A program made the position numbers and the translations under genes. Shown here in pieces: positions 45,350-57,078 of a stretch of 64,000 nucleotides of DNA. The DNA lies in NCBI RefSeq assembly GCF_000208745.1, contig NC_030857.1, positions 2,569,664-2,633,663 on the forward strand, in the 5' to 3' direction. The stretch comes from Theobroma cacao. Taxonomy: Eukaryota; Streptophyta; Magnoliopsida; Malvales; Malvaceae. The notes under the pieces were generated by a model, which saw nothing but the letters and a program-made list of their open reading frames with translations, did no database searches and was not told the DNA's origin. Numbering within the stretch: the first letter of the stretch is position 1; each line of letters begins with the position of its first letter.

Positions 45350-48131
45350 CAGCTCGCTAAGCTTATACAAAAATAGCGTGAAGGTTGGACTGCTGGCAAG
45401 TGGCAACTTAAACATTTTATCAAAGGCACACCTCTAAAATGGAGGCAGAAGTATGAAAATATAACTATTGGTTCTGATGTCTTAATTCAATTCAATTATA
45501 CTCAAGTATTAAGCATACTCAGTATCTTTTAACATGAAGCCTACTTCATTCCCTATTACATGTTTAGTTGCATGAAGATTACTATTACTCCAAAAAGACC
45601 ACATTTGGCAAATAGTTGAAAACATTCTTTTATTACATGTCATATACCTCCAGGCAGCAGCTAATATGAGATGAAACAATATTAGGGAAGTCAGTATTCT
45701 GTTTGCCTCAACAAGAATGAGGAGCCGGAGGAGTAACTATGTTCATGTACATGCCAATAAAGCAAGTTATGACAGTATTAGTAATAATAGGATAGGAACA
45801 TGATATTTAAAGCTTTGGTACTTGTCTATGTTACCTGTTCTCCAGCAAGTGGATCTGGAACATTCTCAACAAGCAAAGGCTCCTCGTTTAACGGATCAGG
45901 AGCTAGGGAACGAATAACCTATAAACCAAGAATCAAAAAGAAAAGGTTTATTACCCACTTCATTGCCACCCGGTATACAAAATAAACACTTTCTTGTTTA
46001 TGATATGGTGGGGAATTCTCTTTACCTCAACATCTTGAATATCATCAGAATCCATAGCATTATGCTCTTTTCTAGCATTTAAAGGGATAGGATCCTTTAA
46101 AATTTCAATTTTTCCCAACTGGAAATCCCCAGCACCAGAAACATGAACCTAATGTAAAAGAGGCTAAGAAACAAACCACCCGATAAACACATAAAAGCAC
46201 AAGCTTAGTGAGATATGATTACCAGCTGGTTCACTGATAGGCTGTGAGCACGTGTATAACCAGTGAGAAGAAGAGTACACTTTCCTGGATTGGAATCATC
46301 TGGAACCATATCAACCTAAAACATAGAAGCATGTAAAATTTAACCTTCAAAGATTTTGGCAGAAACAAGTAATCTGAAATAAAATTAACAGGAATGTAAA
46401 AGAATTTGGCAACCACCCATCCCAAAATGAATGTGTGCAACCTATAATTCAACTTTTCCTTTAGATTTGCAAGATTTGCATTGGAAAAAGACCATTTGTT
46501 AGTTTCCCCACCATGCTACCTCTAATGAAGTAGAATTCCAGAAAAAAGTTGCAAGAATTAGTAAGACCTTTTGTGCCATGAGATAAGGTCGTTGATTTCG
46601 CCAGTGAGGAGTTGTGAGCCTTTGCTCCTTAAAAAGCCACATAAACTGCAATCAACGCATCAGTGGACAGTATTAGAAGCAAGAAAACATGAGAATAAAT
46701 GGTCACAAGCACATTCAATCTCAATTTCATTCATTCACACGCATATCAATGGCTGATAAAATCACCTTGTGCAAGTCATCCTTTGTATCCGCGGGATAGA
46801 ACTTACAATCCTCTGGAAATTCAGAAGTAAGACTAGAAGTACAGGTCTTCTTTGCATCATTTCGTCTTTTAAGCTCAATAGGTAGATCCTGGAGAAAAAA
46901 ACTTTAACCCCGTTACTTGCTTTCGTAGAAATGTCACATGTACCCAACACATAAAGTCATAAACTGAGAACATACACGAATCAAGACAACGGTGCTTGGT
47001 AAACCAAGAGACCTGAACACTGAAAGGCATTGACTTCCAAATGAATCAATATAGTCACATGTGCTTTCTTCAGTAGCTGATGCCACAAAAGCAATCAAAT
47101 CAGCAACCTACAATTCAAAAGGCAGTCAACCATTAATTGGAACAAAATAAAACAAAGAAGCATCACACTAAACCAGGTCAACACACAATATCACCATGCT
47201 GTGGATAATATGTACCTTGGCCATTTCCATACATGATAATAGATCCCCATGAGGAGCTTGCAGTACCTAGAATGGACAACTTAAAAGTTAGTTTGCAAAT
47301 TTTAGCACTTCATATCATGGATTGAAAGCTGTTACATCTAACTTCTAAGAATGATAAATCAGATGTCCATCACGGAAAATAACAAATTAAAGAAAAATAA
47401 TGCCCAAAACCCTCTCATATATAGCAGCTGTTTTTAACTAACAATGCGGAGAAAGGAGTTATGAGGCCTACCGTTGCTCGCAGTTTGTACTCAGAAGAAG
47501 CAACCGTTGATGACAAAGCTCCAGCACCTTCTGTTGATAGCAATCTCAAAAGATCTTCAGCAAGTGAATTTACATTCACAGATGGAGAAAGCGGGAAAAG
47601 AAGCTGTCATAAAAGAAACCACAAGGATGAAAACAGCATACTCAAAGCAACATTTCCGAAAATTTAATTCATACAAAAAGCTTACAATGAGACGGGGAGG
47701 GCTGGCCGATCCACTTGAAGCCCTTTTCTCCTTCAAAAAAGCTGCCCTCTTCTGCTCTCTCAGCTGCAAAATGAAATAGCAGTTTCCAGTGTGAGATAAT
47801 TACCACATTTGTTCTTGACAGAAATAGTTAATTTATTGCCATTCACCATCTTGCTTCGCTGAAGCCGAGCAGCTCGGGCTCCCTTCGTTGCATTCCGGTC
47901 TGATTTTGCGATCCGATTCTTATCTAATTCACCAAAAGATTCAAAAAGTCATATTAAGAAAAGTGATAAAATCGCAAAGTAAGAAAAATAAATAAATTAT
48001 CATAAATTTGAATTATTAAAGTAGAACATAGCGGGAGTACCTTTTTGGGAGACTTTGTGAAGGCTGCGAGAAGATTTGGAGGAGAAACGAGACTTGTGAG
48101 GCTTATTAACTTGAACTCGAGATCCTCCCAT
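42169..48131 (-). CDS. TSR1: Pre-rRNA-processing protein TSR1
   Basis: I reconstruct 21 exons: 48131-48041, 47923-47847, 47763-47686, 47603-47472, 47266-47216, 47107-46976, 46888-46766, 46645-46568, 46315-46223, 46148-46026, 45918-45835, 45250-45152, 45035-44820, 44626-44551, 44140-44037, 43950-43691, 43592-43506, 43427-43197, 42996-42918, 42800-42737 and 42287-42169. They give 798 aa, close to the usual 800. The order fits the family: a basic start ([19 protein letters not shown]), a degenerate GTPase-like and AARP2CN region ([15 protein letters not shown]), a long acidic stretch (residues near 400) and the conserved C-terminal region ending [23 protein letters not shown]1 is an inactive GTPase-like factor that docks on pre-40S ribosomal particles in nucleolus and cytoplasm. 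I recall the Arabidopsis gene as At1g42440. Confidence 0.95.
45308..45350. repeat. TG dinucleotide microsatellite in a TSR1 intron
   Basis: About 40 bp of TG repeats, interrupted once by TGTGCG, lies in the intron after TSR1 exon 11. It is likely length-polymorphic. Confidence 0.9.
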
Positions 48132-48148
48132 GGCGAGCTGCACTTTAG

Positions 48149-48620
48149 AAACCCTAGCGAGTCATCCAATGCAAAGCCACCCAACTCAACTGATTGAAGC
48201 TCCTCTTTTTCACCGCTAACCACGACAGGAGTTCACCACTTTCCCGGAAAGCTAGAAAAATCCTTATGCCCCCATTCTACTTTGATTGATACCCTCGGCT
48301 CGCTTCCTTAAAACCCTAACCCTGGCTGTTTTATAAAATTAGCGGCAAGGGTTTTTGGTTATGTTTGTTGTAACTTTGATTTTTTAATATAAAAATTTAA
48401 AAACAATTATAATATACATGCTTATTTTTTAAAATAAAATAAATTAGAACACTTAAAAAAATTTAAAAGAAAAAAATAAAAAGACGTACCCAGGCCTGAT
48501 AGTAGTCTAAAGAGGCTGGTTTCACAAGGCAACCCATTGGGTAAGAGATTGGACCGAGGCGAGGTATCAGCAAAACCTGGCTGCTAGATGGGCCGTAATG
48601 TATTTTAAGGTTGGCCCAAC
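48149..48620. promoter_or_regulatory. Telo-box and site II motifs upstream of TSR1
   Basis: AAACCCTAG at 48149-48157 (just before the TSR1 start) and AAACCCTAAC at 48311-48320 are telo-box motifs. TGGGCC at about 48589 and GGCCCAAC at about 48613 are site II elements. In plants the two motifs occur together before genes for ribosomal proteins and ribosome biogenesis, which fits TSR1 reading away on the minus strand. The motifs are seen; co-regulation is established for the class and inferred here. Confidence 0.55.
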
Positions 48621-48809
48621 AACAATAGATAATTTGGATTTTGTCTAAATTTATTAATCCGTCACAAAATAATATCACGGGTAAGATATGCTGATGTGGA
48701 CATTACCAATAAATCTTATCTATTAAAGAATCTTATTTTTCAAATAAATTTATTACCAAATTTAACTTCTAAATAATTAATTAAATCCCTCATAGTTAGG
48801 AGTTACATC

Positions 48810-48833
48810 CATGCATGCACACCTCTATAAATA
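48810..48833 (+). promoter_or_regulatory. RY motif and TATA box of the polygalacturonase gene
   Basis: CATGCATGCA at 48810-48819 is an RY element, the binding site of B3 factors such as ABI3, FUS3 and LEC2 in seeds. TATAAATA follows at 48826-48833. The two lie about 90-110 bp before the first ATG at 48919. The TATA box is a confident call; seed-linked expression is inference from one RY motif. Confidence 0.55.
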
Positions 48834-49048
48834 GCAAAGAAACTAGCTAGAAGGATCACAAAACCCTACTCATTACTCTTACTTACCAATCGAAGAAAGA
48901 AGAAAAGCTTTGAGTGTGATGGTGAGAAGCCTTTCGAATTTAGAACCCTCAATTACATTCGTGGCTATGTTTTTTCTTTTATGAATGTGTACATCATTTG
49001 AAGGTTTTTTTTCTTAATTATTCCTTTTCTTTCTTCTCTTTGCAGGCG

Positions 49049-51604
49049 ATGTTTACTGCTTTTATGATCTTTAGCTTTGCTCTTGGGATCGCTAATTGCC
49101 AATCCCTTAATGTCACTGATTTCGGAGCTGTTGGTGATGGAAAAACAGATGATTCGCTGGTAATTAAAAAACATTTTCATCTGTTTAGGTTTTAAAGCAC
49201 GTGCATTGTTCTTCTTAATATATTTGAAAAACAAAGAATTAATTAATTTATGTGTTGAATTTTTTTGCATGTATAGGCTTTTTTGAAAGCTTGGAAGGCT
49301 CTTTGTGCAGCAACTAATACACCAAATCCAACCTTGGAAATCCCTTCGAACAAAACTTTTTTGTTGAAGCAAGTTCAATTCTCCGGTCCTTGCAAGTCAA
49401 AGAGCATTCACATTCATGTAAATTATATATGCAGTTTTTCATATCTCTTTTATTGATGAATAATCTTTTTCATTTTTGTTGACTGAAATAACAATAATGT
49501 GTTTTTCAGGTCCTCGGAAATATTGTTGCACCAAACAATAATACTTGGACAAAATGTGATAATGGTTGCTGGTTGTGCTTCTCAAATGTAGCTGGTCTTA
49601 CCGTCGATGGACCAGGACAAATCGATGGCAAGGGTGCTGCCTGGTGGAATAAAGTTTGAACATATACTTAATTAATTAATTAATATTTTTCTGTTCTTAA
49701 ATATTTACTTATTTTTTATTCTCATGAAAATTAAGATAAAAACTTTGCTTTTGATTTATTTTATGTTAAAATTTGAAAAAAAAAATTATAATATCAATAT
49801 TCAATACTTTTTAATATAAAAAATAAAAAAAACTTTGTAATATAGAAAAACATAAAAGTATCAGATGTTTTCAAAAGATACTTCATTTTGGAACATCTAC
49901 AAAAGAAAAGATAGATAAAAAAAAAAAGGACGGAAAAAGTATATTTTTATTTTGCATACATAACATACATGTTATTATATATTGATTATAAACTAATTAA
50001 TTAATTAATTTTCTTTTTTTTTTCAATTTTCAGACACCAAAAGAGTGCGGACCAGCGGTAATAAAATAGTTTAGATTAATTTTATAATTTATTGCATAAA
50101 TCTTGGTAACATTAATATATCTTTGTCTTTTGAATTAATTATTGGTGCAGGTTATCTCTTTTCACAAATGTGATAATCTTAAAGTGCATGGGATCACCTC
50201 TTTAAACAGTCCAGGGAATCACGTTAGCCTGAATGGCAGCAAGGACGTGAATATCTCACATATTCAACTAATTGCACCCAAAGACAGTCCTAACACCGAT
50301 GGGATCGACATCTCTGCATCCTCTTCACTCCAAATTTCAGATTCTTTCATTGGAACTGGTATTTGTATAAAATATACGCACTTTTGAACCTCAATTATTA
50401 ATTTTCTTCCTTGTATGTATAATTTGAATAATACTTTTTTAGTCATTTTGTTTTTTATATTAAAAAACATTGAATATTTATATTTTTTCCAATTTTCAAT
50501 GTATAATACATTAAAATCACAAAATTTATTTTAATTTTTATGAAAACAAAAAAAAAATATAAAAGACAAAGAGAGCAGGAAAGTATTACTATTTGCAATA
50601 ATATTTTGATTTTTATACCTTTAATTTCTTAAAAATTTTGTATAATATAGGAGATGACTGTATCGCCATCAATGGTAGTACCTCCAACCTCAACATCACA
50701 AGTATTGCATGCGGTCCTGGTCATGGAATCAGGTAATTTCTCAGTAATTTCCTATATTTAACCTTTTATATATTTCTTTACAACGTAAAGTAAATTAATG
50801 ATTACTATACATAATAAGAAGATTCAACATTGCAGTGTGGGAAGTCTTGGGAAAAATGGAAAATTCGAAACGGTGGAAGAGGTACATGTGAGGAATTCTA
50901 CCTTCAATGGAACACAGAACGGAGCCAGAATCAAGACATGGACGGTAATATTTTTCTTCCACAATAAAGTATATCAAATATAAATATAAATATAAATTTT
51001 CTCGTTCTTTTAATAGAATTAATTAAAAATATCTGATCGCTACTCTTCTCAAACATTTTTCTTTTCTACAGGGAGGCTCTGGGTTTGCAAGGAATATTTC
51101 CTTCGATGGCATTCAACTTGTCAACGTTCAAAACCCTATCATTATTGATCAACATTACTGTCCTCACAAAACTTGTCCACGAGAAGGGGTAATAATAATA
51201 TAAATAATAACTTCTCATTTATTTTCTTTATATATATATATATATATATATTGAAATAGAAAATATAATTTGATGAATAATGTACTACAAATATTTGGTC
51301 TAAACAAAAAAAAAATGTTTGCATCCAGAAATCAGCTGTAAAGATAAGCAACGTGACGTTCAGTGGGTTTCAAGGGACGTCTGCGACTGACGTTGCTATC
51401 AAACTGGATTGCAGTAGCATCGTTCCTTGCACTGATATAACTCTGAACAACAACACCATAACTTCGTCAACTCCAGGAAAGAATGTTACATCTGAATGCA
51501 ATAATGTTCGAGGATCTTCTACCCTGACCAAGCCTATCGTTCCTTGCTTACCACCCAAATCAAGAGAAAATTATTATGGAAAGTGGAAGGGACGACGTAT
51601 CTGA
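49049..51604 (+). CDS. Polygalacturonase (pectinase, GH28)
   Basis: I reconstruct nine exons: 49049-49159, 49277-49417, 49510-49653, 50034-50057, 50151-50358, 50651-50732, 50836-50944, 51072-51188 and 51329-51604, giving 403 aa. The start [17 protein letters not shown] is a signal peptide, so the enzyme is secreted to the cell wall, where it cleaves homogalacturonan of pectin. All four GH28 motifs are intact: NTDG (residues 188-191), GDDC (210-213), GPGHGI (231-236) and RIK (268-270), with the expected Asp and His residues. Exon 4 is only 24 bp. The start is open: an ATG at 48919-48921 sits exactly before a GTGAGA donor and would add MA in front. Plant members of this length act in pollen, fruit softening, abscission or seed; the RY motif upstream hints at seed. 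Confidence 0.92.
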
Positions 51605-52958
51605 GCTGCGGATACAATATTTATTATATATAATAATAATATATAGATCATTCATGAATTTGTAAGATATTAATTACTCCTTGACTTTGTTTTTTATATT
51701 TGGAAATAAGATTTAATTAATATCTTTTATTTACTTCGTAAATAATCAAAGGTTTCTTTGAGAGCAAGCTTAAATAAGAAGAAAATGAGGAGAGTAGACT
51801 AACAAAATTGTTTGAAAATATAACCAAGCTTTAACACCCGATAATGTTTAACAACAATGTTATGTATACTTTCTATTGGATAATTTAGAAGCTTAAACAC
51901 ACGATAATCCTTTATAATTAGAAATTAAATAAAAGGTTATTTTGATAATTTAGGTTGAGCCTAAGTTTTTTTAGGAGTTTTTACAATATTATGTATATTT
52001 TCTTTAAACCCACTACTTTGATAAATTATAATAAAAGATATTTTTGTTCTTTTATTGCTTATTTATTTGTTATTTCAAAATTATTATTACTAATCAATCA
52101 TTGAAATAATATTAAAAAAGTAATTTTATTTCACAAATTAAACTATATATATTGTTATTTTATTTTATTTTTACAGAATGATTATTTCATTATATGAACT
52201 AAATGTGTTTTTAGTCTTTTAAAAAAAAATGTGTTTTTAGTGATTCATAATGTTTAATTAATATTGTTTTTAATTAACTAAATTAAATAATTTGACTATA
52301 TATACATATATAATTTTATCAAATATTGTTTCAATACTCTTAAAAGGATAAAACTTCATTACCATTAAGTTCACAAGTTCACATCCAATTACATAAATTA
52401 GAATGATAAAGATTGTTTCTTTTCTCTTTAAACTTCTCCAAATGTTAAAAATAATGATAATACTAATAATAATAATAAAAATAAAAAGGAGAATAGATTG
52501 ATAAATTATCAAACTTCTCATGCAAAATATTGATAAAAGTATCATACTTAACTATTTTCTTAATTGCTAATAATAATAAAAGGAATTATGACCTGAAAAA
52601 ATAATCTAATTATATATCTTTGGTGGAATCACTTAAATTTTTATAACATGGTTTTGATAATTCTAATAAAGAAAATTATACTATTAATTTTTTTTATCAG
52701 CTTTTGAAAAAATTAATGAAAAGGAAAAATCTCCTCCGTAGATGATCCCGCAGGGCGCGAGTACATAAAGGATATACACGTTATATTTTCTTTATTAAAT
52801 AGTCTTGCATTTCTAATTTATTGTTAATTTTTTTTTTTTTTAAAAAAGGGATCTGCTTCGCCACTGTCACCACCACAAAACTAACCGGCTAAGAACCGAA
52901 AAAGCAAATTCCTTCGCTCTCCCTCCGAAGTCCTGGCAACGCAGAAAAAATAAAGAGA
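51605..52958. other. AT-rich intergenic region, no gene seen
   Basis: The polygalacturonase 3' UTR is followed by about 1 kb of AT-rich DNA without usable frames. The last 110 bp before 52959 is more GC-rich and is likely the 5' UTR of CRP1. Confidence 0.6.
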
Positions 52959-55900
52959 ATGCTCCTGCTGCCACCCCCACTCCCCGCTCGCTTCCCCTCT
53001 ATTCAACTATCTTCTCCAATCACACGCCTCCACGTCAGTCTCCAAACATCCATCTACACGGCTGCCGCCGCGACTGCAGCCGAAGCGTCCATCAGCCTCT
53101 CAATCGATAAAGATAAAGATAGAGACAGATATGACGATGAAGATGATGACCAAAGCGATGTTCTTTCTATTCACAAGCGCCGCTACGACTTCACTCCACT
53201 GCTCAACTACCTCTCCAGCTCCAACTCGGAGCCTGACTCGGACTCCGACTCAGCCTCACCCACTTCACTCGACCCTATCGAGTTCCAGCTGGCCGAGTCA
53301 TACCGCGCGGTACCTGCTCCTCTCTGGCACTCTCTATTGAAATCTATGTGTTCCTCTTCTTCATCCTCCTCCTCCTCTTCTATCAACTTGGCGTACGCCG
53401 TCGTTTCATGGCTTCAAAGACACAACCTTTGTTTCTCCTACGAGCTTCTCTACTCGATTCTAATCCACGCGCTTGGCCGCTCCGAGAAGCTGTATGAAGC
53501 GTTTTTACTCTCACAGAGGCAGACCCTTACTCCCTTAACATACAACGCCTTAATCAACGCCTGCGCACGCAACAACGATCTCGAGAAGGCTCTTAATCTG
53601 ATGTCAAGAATGCGTCAAGACGGTTACCAATCGGATTTCGTGAATTACAGCTTGATAATTCAATCGCTCACAAGAAGCAACAAGATTGATTCATCTCTTT
53701 TGCAGAAGCTTTATGGGGAAATTGAGTGTGATAAAATTGAGGTCGATGGTCAGCTTTTGAATGATATAATCGTTGGTTTCGCTAAAGCGAATGACCCAAG
53801 CCACGCTTTAAAGTTTTTAGCTATGGCGCAGGCAATTGGGTTGAACCCGAAAACGGCTACTCTTGTGGCGGTTATATATTCGTTAGGCTGTTGTGGGAGG
53901 ATTGCGGAGGCTGAAGCTGTTTTCGAGGAAATGAAAGGAACTGTATTGATGCCGAGAACCAGAGCTTATAATGCGCTTCTCAAAGGGTATGTGAAAGCGG
54001 GTTCTTTGAAAGATGCAGAGTTAGTTGTATCCGAGATGGAGAGAAGTGGGGTTTCACCTGATGAGCATACTTATAGTCTTTTAATTGATGCTTATGCGAA
54101 TGCCGGCAGATGGGAGAGTGCAAGAATTGTTCTGAAAGAGATGGAAGCGAATAATGTGCAGCCGAATTCTTTTGTTTATAGTAGGATTTTAGCTAGTTAT
54201 CGAAACAAAGGAGAATGGCAAAGATCGTTTCAGGTTCTGAGGGAAATGAAGAGTAATGGGATTCAACCTGATAGGCATTTTTATAATGTGATGATTGATA
54301 CTTTTGGGAAGTGTAACTGCCTTGATCATGCAATGGATACGTTTGACCGAATGTTATCAGAGGGGATCAAGCCGGATACTGTTACTTGGAATACGCTTAT
54401 AGATTGCCATTGTAAAGCAGGGCGACATGGCAGAGCAGAGGAATTGTTTGAGGAAATGAAGGAAAGTGGGTATTCACCATGTACTACTACGTATAATATT
54501 ATGATAAATTCATTTGGAGAACAGGAGAGATGGGACAATGTAAAGAGCTTGTTGGGGAAGATGCAGAGTCAGGGTTTGTTGCCTAATATTGTGACGTATA
54601 CCACACTTGTAGATATATATGGAAAGTCTGGGAGGTTTAGTGATGCAATGGAGTGCTTGGAACTCATGAAGTCTGCCGGGTTAAAACCTTCCTTAACCAT
54701 GTATAATGCCTTAATAAATGCCTATGCACAAAGGGTACGTTATCCTATTATTGCTTCAATTTTCATTTTTCAACACTACGGCATCTATACCATGTATATG
54801 CTCCATCATTGGGAGTCTTAGTTAGCTGTGTCACTCATAAAGCCTTTTTGAGTTGGTGATTTCATAGTAGTCTGGACTTCTTGACAATTTTGATCCTCTT
54901 CAATATGGTCTGTATCTTGAGAAATCTCTTGCATGTTTCCTGTTTAGTCGGAAATTGTTGGACAAAGTGGACCAGATGTATGTTGGCAAGTGAGTCAAAA
55001 TCTTAGACACTTGATTTGGGCCTATGTTTTCGCGATGAACAAAAGACACTAGTCAAATGATCTGCTTGGCACAAAGACTGCATTTTCTATTAGCCTGTCA
55101 GTTTATTATTCTACTTAAAGTTTGTGGTTTAGCTAGAGCTAGCTCTATTGGATGAGATGTATCGAGCATAACTTATCATCCTTCTGTTTACTTTTGAACA
55201 GGGTTTATCTGAGCAAGCAATAAATGCATTAAGGATTATGAGAGCTGATGGCCTAAAGCCTAATCTATTGGCTCTCAATTCACTAATAAATGCTTTTGGT
55301 GAGGATAGAAGGGATGTTGAGGCCTTTGCTGTATTACAATATATGAAGGAAAATGTTAGTACCCTGTTACCTTTGTTTGCCTGCCTTGAAAATATTAGTA
55401 ATATTCTTTCTAAGTGATACTTATGACATTATTATTTGGTTCAATTTATATACAGGATGTGAAACCAGATGTTGTCACCTATACCACACTCATGAAATCT
55501 CTTATACGTGTTGACAAGTTTCATAAGGTATCAATTAATGTGTCCTTATTGCTATGAGAATGAGATATTAGCCTCTGCTTTCTGTGTCGCAAGTAATCTT
55601 TTCTGTGCTTTTTGTATGCTTGGCCACTTGGATTAGTTGCCTACTGTCTTTGCTTTTTGCAGTTATTGTGTTCTTCTCTTTCATTTAACTATGGTTATTG
55701 CAGATTTGAGTATTGATAGTGAAGTCACTCTCAACAGAAAGCAACCATAAACTCGCATCTTTTGTTCCCACAACCATCTCTCCCCCTCTCTCCTCTTTGC
55801 ATGTAGCAACATTTACTAGGTGTCCTATTCACTAAAATCTTGAAAGACCTAATAGATCTGTGATACTGATTTTGATTGTTGCTGCTACTATATTTTTGTA

Positions 55901-56093
55901 ATTCATTGCACCATATCATCTATTAATAATTGTAACTTTTATGTCTTGTTATTTAAAGATAATCTGTATGGTTTGGGTTCAGGTCCCAGCTGTCTATGAA
56001 GAGATGATTTTGTCCGGCTGCACTCCTGATAGGAAAGCTAGGGCAATGTTGCGGTCTGCTCTGAGATACATGAAACAGACAGTGAAGTCATAG
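52959..56093 (+). CDS. CRP1: Chloroplast PPR protein CRP1
   Basis: I reconstruct four exons: 52959-54734, 55202-55354, 55456-55527 and 55983-56093, giving 703 aa; all introns are phase 0. Reading past the first donor would end after about 28 intron-coded residues. The N-terminus (Pro, Ser and Ala-rich with few acids over about 55 residues) fits a plastid transit peptide, followed by an acidic and Ser-rich spacer with a run of ten serines. At least a dozen P-type PPR repeats follow, such as [60 protein letters not shown] and [20 protein letters not shown]. The end ([20 protein letters not shown]) matches what I recall of CRP1 (At5g42310). CRP1 binds plastid RNAs, promotes petB-petD processing and is needed for petA and psaC translation. 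Its neighbour here, the M14 peptidase, is also its neighbour in Arabidopsis from memory. Confidence 0.9.
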
Positions 56094-57078
56094 ATGACAA
56101 TCAATAATCCATATAACTAAAGCAATTGATGACGGAACCAACTGATGTTTGAGTTATCAAATTGAGGTTAGTTGCCGTGGTCTTTCTCTGATGTATGAAC
56201 ATTTCATATAATGCCATCTTGGAAGCAAGCAAATTTTTCAAGCAGTTTTGGCTGACAAGGGCCTTAAATTAAAATGATCAACAAGTAAGTCTGTGTTGAA
56301 TTGAAAGTGAATGGGCACTCTTCAGCCATGCCGTTATATAGCAAAAAATCATGATAGTCTTCTGCTATATCTGTATATTGGTTTCCTTTTGCAGGAACCT
56401 CAGTTCATGCTGCCATGCAGGGTCATCCTCGTGTGACTCTTACGAGTGATTGAACTCCAGGAGCTGTATTCCGAAGGTGGGAATGGGGAAACTTGTCATA
56501 TGTCAGGACTATCATACGTTAGACATGATGAAGCCCGACCCTCTCTTCCTTTCATTTAGGATAGAAACAATTTTTCTTCACCATTACAAATAGAAACTGA
56601 TTCGTTTTCTGTATCTCGTATTATATTTCAAAACAATAACCATTCTATATAGAAAACAATGTCTAGCAAAGCAGTGACGAATGTCTTAAGCCTCTGTTCT
56701 CTCTCTCTCTCTCTCGCTCTCTCCCTCTCTCTGTCAATATCAGTTGCTACGAACCTTCTGGCTGCCCGCAAACGACCTCAAAATTATGAAAAACTTGCAC
56801 GCACTTTCTTGTGGCTTAATTGCAAATGACAGTGATCTCTTTACTAGAAAAAATTACTAACAAATAAAAGATTGAAATCACGTTTCCATTGCAGCAAAGC
56901 AAGCATTAACTCTGAACCCAGCAAAGAATCGTCAAAAAATATCTACATTATCTAAGAAGAATGTAACCAACACATACAAAGAATATCTCTATTCACTCTC
57001 GCAAATCACAGTATACATCTTTATGGACCAAAGAATATTAACATACAGCTCTCTCTCATTTGCATTCTATGTAAAATG
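56094..57078. other. 3' UTRs of convergent CRP1 and M14 peptidase genes
   Basis: It holds a CT microsatellite (about 56698-56732) and mixed-composition DNA. A plus-strand frame starting at 57023 is antisense to the peptidase and shows no domain. Confidence 0.6.

Larger units (their letters stand above)
48132..49048. other. Divergent spacer between TSR1 and polygalacturonase
   Basis: Bases 48132-48360 are the promoter and 5' UTR of TSR1. The rest is moderately AT-rich. The polygalacturonase 5' UTR probably starts about 30 bp after the TATA box at 48826, and an intron (about 48922-49045) may interrupt it just after or before the start codon. Confidence 0.55.
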
